From the NCBI RefSeq assembly GCF_028476545.1, contig NW_026731818.1:186001-250000 (forward strand): DNA of 64,000 bases, read 5' to 3'. Positions 60,605 to 64,000 of the stretch are shown here, piece by piece (position 1 is the stretch's first letter; each line of letters starts with the position of its first letter). A program made the translations under genes and the position numbers. A model generated the notes under the pieces. It saw only the letters and a program-made list of their open reading frames with translations, searched no databases and was not told the origin of the DNA. Source of the DNA: Physella acuta (taxonomy: Eukaryota; Mollusca; Gastropoda; Physidae).

Positions 60605-60775
60605 AATCCGGGTTAATGTCATTAGAACGTCCCTGAGTCTACCAGCTTTGATGGGTACCTAACTCATGTTAGTGAATGTAATGTCGGCTGGGCAAATTGC
60701 TGACCGCCTGTTCGCTTCATAAACTGAGGTTAAGAAACATATGGACTCTACTTCATCTGCCCAATGGATTGTTAG
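60605..60775 (+). mobile_element. SINE fragment
   Basis: Starts in the B-box region (TTCAAATCCGGGTT) and continues through CGTCCCTGAGTCTACC to ACTCTACTTCATCTGCCCAA, the SINE body in + orientation. Confidence 0.65.
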
Positions 60776-61034
60776 ATCAAGGAGAATTCTTTAATATACA
60801 TATTGTTATTTTCATAGCTTTCTAATTGAGTTGAAATAATTATCATTTGTTGTTTTTCTTTTACAGTAACAAGTATAAATAACTTGAAACTAGCTATATG
60901 GTGGCCGGTGGGGTACAAAAATACGCATATCAATTTCAAAATAATTCACATTCTATTGAATTGAGTTGAATTAGTGTACATTTCAATGCGAGTGAATTCT
61001 CAGTAATAAAATGAGTTAAATCTCACATATTTTT

Positions 61035-61550
61035 ACTTTCTTGTATACGAAGTATAAAGAAAGTATTGTAATCGTGCGAAAAAGATCTTCACAAAACTGG
61101 ACGTTTTACACTTCATCAAGCCGGGAAAACTTTCAGCTATGTTGACGAAGTTTTAAATATAAGTATTAAATATAAGTATTATATTAATGTGTAGTTCTGT
61201 ACCAACTTTCCAACGATTTGTAGTAACCAAAAAAGGTACTAATTCTACTCCCGGTTTTTTCAAAAGCGAATAACCTTATTTCAGTTAGGTAAACGAAATT
61301 CCATTTATACTTTTAAGAACTTATTCTCTCGATTCTGTCAAATTTTTAGTGGTTTCCGGTGATCGAAAGTAGTCTTTTATGCTATTTCCGATTCTCCAAA
61401 CTCCCACACAATCTTCGATCGATTCTTTTGCACGAGAAATGAGAAAGAAAAACATCTCTATGAACCGATAGAACTGGATTGGCCATGTCTCTTAGTGTTA
61501 TATACGAATATTCGAGAAAGATAAGGGGAGATTACTCCCCTATCTATATC
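61035..61550. repeat. Dispersed non-coding repeat, second copy
   Basis: TATACGAAGTATAAAGAAAG and TATTGTAATCGTGC match the repeat in the gene B intron at ~19405. No coding capacity. Confidence 0.45.
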
Positions 61551-61800
61551 ACTATAAATAAAAGCGTGGGCCGCTTGTTTAAATACTTATTATTATAGCG
61601 GCCAAAGCTTTTATTTATAAATATTTATAAATAGAAGTGCATTAATATATTTAAAGAAAGTAGTTTTTTTATATTTAAAGTAACCGAAGATTTATTATCT
61701 TTTTAAAATTTATTTTATATTTAATAAAATTTTTATTATTTTCTTCTTTTTAGTGCATTTATAAAAGCTTGTAATTATAAACGTTTTTATGTATTTATTA
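61550..61800. mobile_element. Foldback-family element
   Basis: ACTATAAATAAAAGCGTGGG is inverted in GCTTTTATTTATAAATAT, followed by CTTTTTAGTGCATTTATAAA as in the element at 62409. Confidence 0.5.
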
Positions 61801-62024
61801 TTTTTATACTTTTTAGTTTTAACGAGTTATACGCATGTTAAGACAATATAGTGTAGCAACAAATATATGGGCTTATGCGATGGCGAACAATGACGTAACA
61901 TGCAGTCGCTTGGAACTTCTAGCGGTTAATTTAAACAGTACATTATTATTGCATATTTACCGTATCTTTTTTTTTTTTTTTTTTTTTTTTTGCTTTTTAT
62001 TACATGTATTATGAGATGGCGTAG

Positions 62025-62405
62025 TCTAGTGATAAAGAACTAGACTGCTGACCCGACTAAAATTCATCGCGCCTATTGAACGTGATGACGCGCTTTTTAC
62101 GTAGAGCCCCCCCCCCCCCTTCCCCCCCCCCCCCCCCTCTCGCTCCACGCCCAACACGGCCGTGATGACGCGTGTGGATAGAACTGCCTACTAATTCGGT
62201 CCAAATTTTAATTAATTCATACAAAATTAATTAGGCAACCAGTTAAGTCAAATTGAATGTCACGATGCATTGTCTTCATGCCTTGACCCACGTACCAACT
62301 ACGAACCGTACCTGTCAGTTAGAAGTGCCTGCAATTTTACACGGGCGTTTCGATCTAGACAGACAGACAGACAGACAGAGGTAGTGAGTGTAATAAAAGC
62401 TTGTA
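62025..62405 (+). mobile_element. SINE-like element with tRNA-like head
   Basis: Opens GGCGTAGTCTAGTGATAAAG then CTAGACTGCTGACCC, tRNA-like in A-box position. It continues into TACTAATTCGGTCCAAATTT, CGGGCGTTTCGATCTAGACA and a (CAGA)n tail. The right part recurs at 62720-62950. Confidence 0.5.
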
Positions 62406-62408
62406 ATA

Positions 62409-62678
62409 AAAAAAAATACATAAAAAACGTTTTAATAACAAGCTTTTATGTAATAATGCACTAAAAAGTAAAAAATAAATTATAGACTACTATTTAAATA
62501 ACTATAAAGAAAAGCGTGGGTCACTTTAGTATCTGTTGGATACCTTTACTAATGTTAAGGAAGACACCCACGCTTTTGTTTATAGTTATTTAAATAGTAG
62601 TCTATAATTTATTTTCTACTTTTTAGTGCATTATTACATAAAAGCTTATTGTTAAAACGGTTTTTATGAATTTTTTTT
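62409..62678. mobile_element. Foldback MITE with ~113-bp arms
   Basis: Left arm 62409-62522 and right arm 62562-62678 are inverted copies (AGCTTTTATGTAATAATGCA versus TGCATTATTACATAAAAGCT), with a ~40-bp loop. Related sequence lies at 5540-5700 and 61550-61800. Confidence 0.85.
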
Positions 62679-62719
62679 TCAGTACTTTACATGTTTTATT
62701 TACAATAGAGTTACATGAC

Positions 62720-62950
62720 TAAAAACCATTGCGCGCCTACTGAACGTGATGGCGCAGCTATTGACCGTGATGACGCGTGTGGTGGGGTTGGATATGCCTA
62801 CTAATTCGGTCCAAATTTTAATTAATTCATAAAAAATTAATCAGGCATCCAATTTGAAGTAGAAGTGTCCGAATTTTCACTCCGGCGTTTCGATCTAGAC
62901 AGACTGACGACAGAGGAAGTGAGTTAAATAAAAGCTTGTAAAAAGTACTA
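62720..62950. repeat. Second copy of the 62025-62405 repeat (right part)
   Basis: Shares TGATGACGCGTGTGG, TACTAATTCGGTCCAAATTT, AATTAATTCATA and GGCGTTTCGATCTAGACAGA with the upstream copy. The foldback sits between them. Confidence 0.7.
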
Positions 62951-63865
62951 CTTTTTGTACTATTATACGCACATTGTTTGTGTTCATTTGGCGCCCAGCT
63001 GTTTTTAGTGAAACAATTGTCCTGTATATAATTTTTTAAACTATTGAAAAATAATATTAAACGTTTTAATAAAAAGATTTTATATAAATATGCACTAAAA
63101 ATTAGAAATACGTGATTTGCTGTAATTACTTAACAATCAACTGAGAGACTTACGATTAAAACCGGCTGTTCAATGGTATCTGTGTTGTTGTTTTTTAAAC
63201 TAATTTTATTATTTTACGACTAGAAAATTGTATAAATTTCATAACGTACATCTGGATAAGTAGATTTATAGATCTGTAATAATTGTAAACAATTAGATTG
63301 TTTTTGGCTTTCTTTCAATTTTTTTTAGTTACCGAAAATAATAAACACACGTTACATTCAATCTTTAGTAAAGTCCAAAAAAAATCAGTCAGGGTTATAT
63401 ACTCATAGTTATTTTAATAACATCGTTCATTGTTTTAAAAAAATATTTAACGGGCCTTTCGAATAATTTCTCGAATGAGCCCATTAAAAGTCAGTCAGCC
63501 GCAACCTTTGTGCTGTATTATAATAGAAAGTTTGATAGACCGGATGTTTTTATGAGGAAAAGCTTATTTTTTGCATCATAGAGTAAAAATAAAACTAAAA
63601 CAGGAAATCAATTAAATGTAAAAAATGTCAGGACAATGGCTTCTAGGAGGAACGCGTCTTTCTTAATATATATGACGTTTAAATTTGCTCAAAGGCTTAT
63701 TGTCAAACTCATTAGTAATTACCAGTGGTAGATTTGTGAGACATTTTTAACCGTTTTACCTGTCGTTAGCAGGCATCTAGGCTGTAAGCGTCAGGCGGAC
63801 ATTTTAAAAGTCGACGTCCGGTCACCCACTGATAACTGCTACAGGGCCCTTGACTAAATACTTCG
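62951..63865. other. Unassigned right-hand region
   Basis: AT-rich. Near 63055-63115 (AAACGTTTTAATAAAAAG, ATATGCACTAAAAATTAG) there is one more foldback-like arm. No gene seen. Confidence 0.45.
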
Positions 63866-63869
63866 ACCG

Positions 63870-63966
63870 TGTTCTATAAGCCTAGTGGAGTGGAACGTCA
63901 ATTGTTCCATAAACCTAGTGGAGCGGAACGTAAATTGTTCCATAAGCCTGGTGGAGCGGAACGTAT
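63870..63966. repeat. ~31-bp repeat at the right edge
   Basis: Three copies of CATAAGCCTAGTGGAGCGGA followed by ACGTAAATTGTTC. Confidence 0.75.
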
Positions 63967-64000
63967 TATCTAGGCCTGCGAGAACAGGCATGCTCTGTGT

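Overview
The window is eukaryotic and looks like an animal genome, most likely a mollusc (a gastropod is my best guess). The reasons are: short phase-1 exons that each encode one six-cysteine EGF-like module, eel-fucolectin/tachylectin-type (FTP, F5/8-type-C-like) modules, GT-AG introns saturated with minisatellites, tRNA-headed SINEs, hAT- and Harbinger-type MITEs, and TTAGGG-type interstitial repeats. I found no bacterial genes, rRNA, stand-alone tRNA or CRISPR. I also recognised no reverse transcriptase or virus-derived element.

Two tandem paralogous genes on the + strand make up the coding content, and a third probably begins near 50 kb. Gene A (235-11170, 5' end outside the window) encodes an N-terminal EGF-like module, one FTP module, a Pro/Thr tandem-repeat stalk, further EGF-like modules, one membrane span and a Lys/Glu/Pro-rich cytoplasmic tail. 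Gene B (14180-42938) appears complete in 17 coding exons, about 770 aa: signal peptide, EGF-like module, two FTP modules, nine EGF-like modules, one membrane span and a Ser/Thr-rich tail. The order suggests type I cell-surface receptors: a sugar-binding-type head on an EGF stalk, related in layout to MEGF/Draper/scavenger-receptor-F proteins, with unrelated tails that would give different intracellular outputs. At 50004-50085 a lone signal-peptide exon with the same phase-1 donor suggests a third member (gene C). The rest of it is not visible.

Layout: 1-11.5 kb gene A; 11.5-14.2 kb intergenic with a Harbinger-like MITE, a SINE and hAT-like MITEs; 14.2-43.1 kb gene B, with a 6-kb C-rich satellite (26.7-32.8 kb) inside one intron; 43.1-50 kb AT-rich intergenic DNA with no recognisable gene; 50-50.4 kb putative first exon of gene C; 50.6-59.2 kb hAT remnant fused to a three-level AT-rich satellite; 59.6-60.6 kb simple repeats; 61-63 kb foldback and dispersed repeats; the remainder is unassigned.

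The most striking signal is that many intronic minisatellites start exactly at exon edges. Their repeat units copy the last or first ~10-30 exon bases together with the splice site, so a single intron can hold up to about 80 copies of its own donor or acceptor. This recurs at ten or more independent junctions in three paralogous genes and looks like the system most worth following up.
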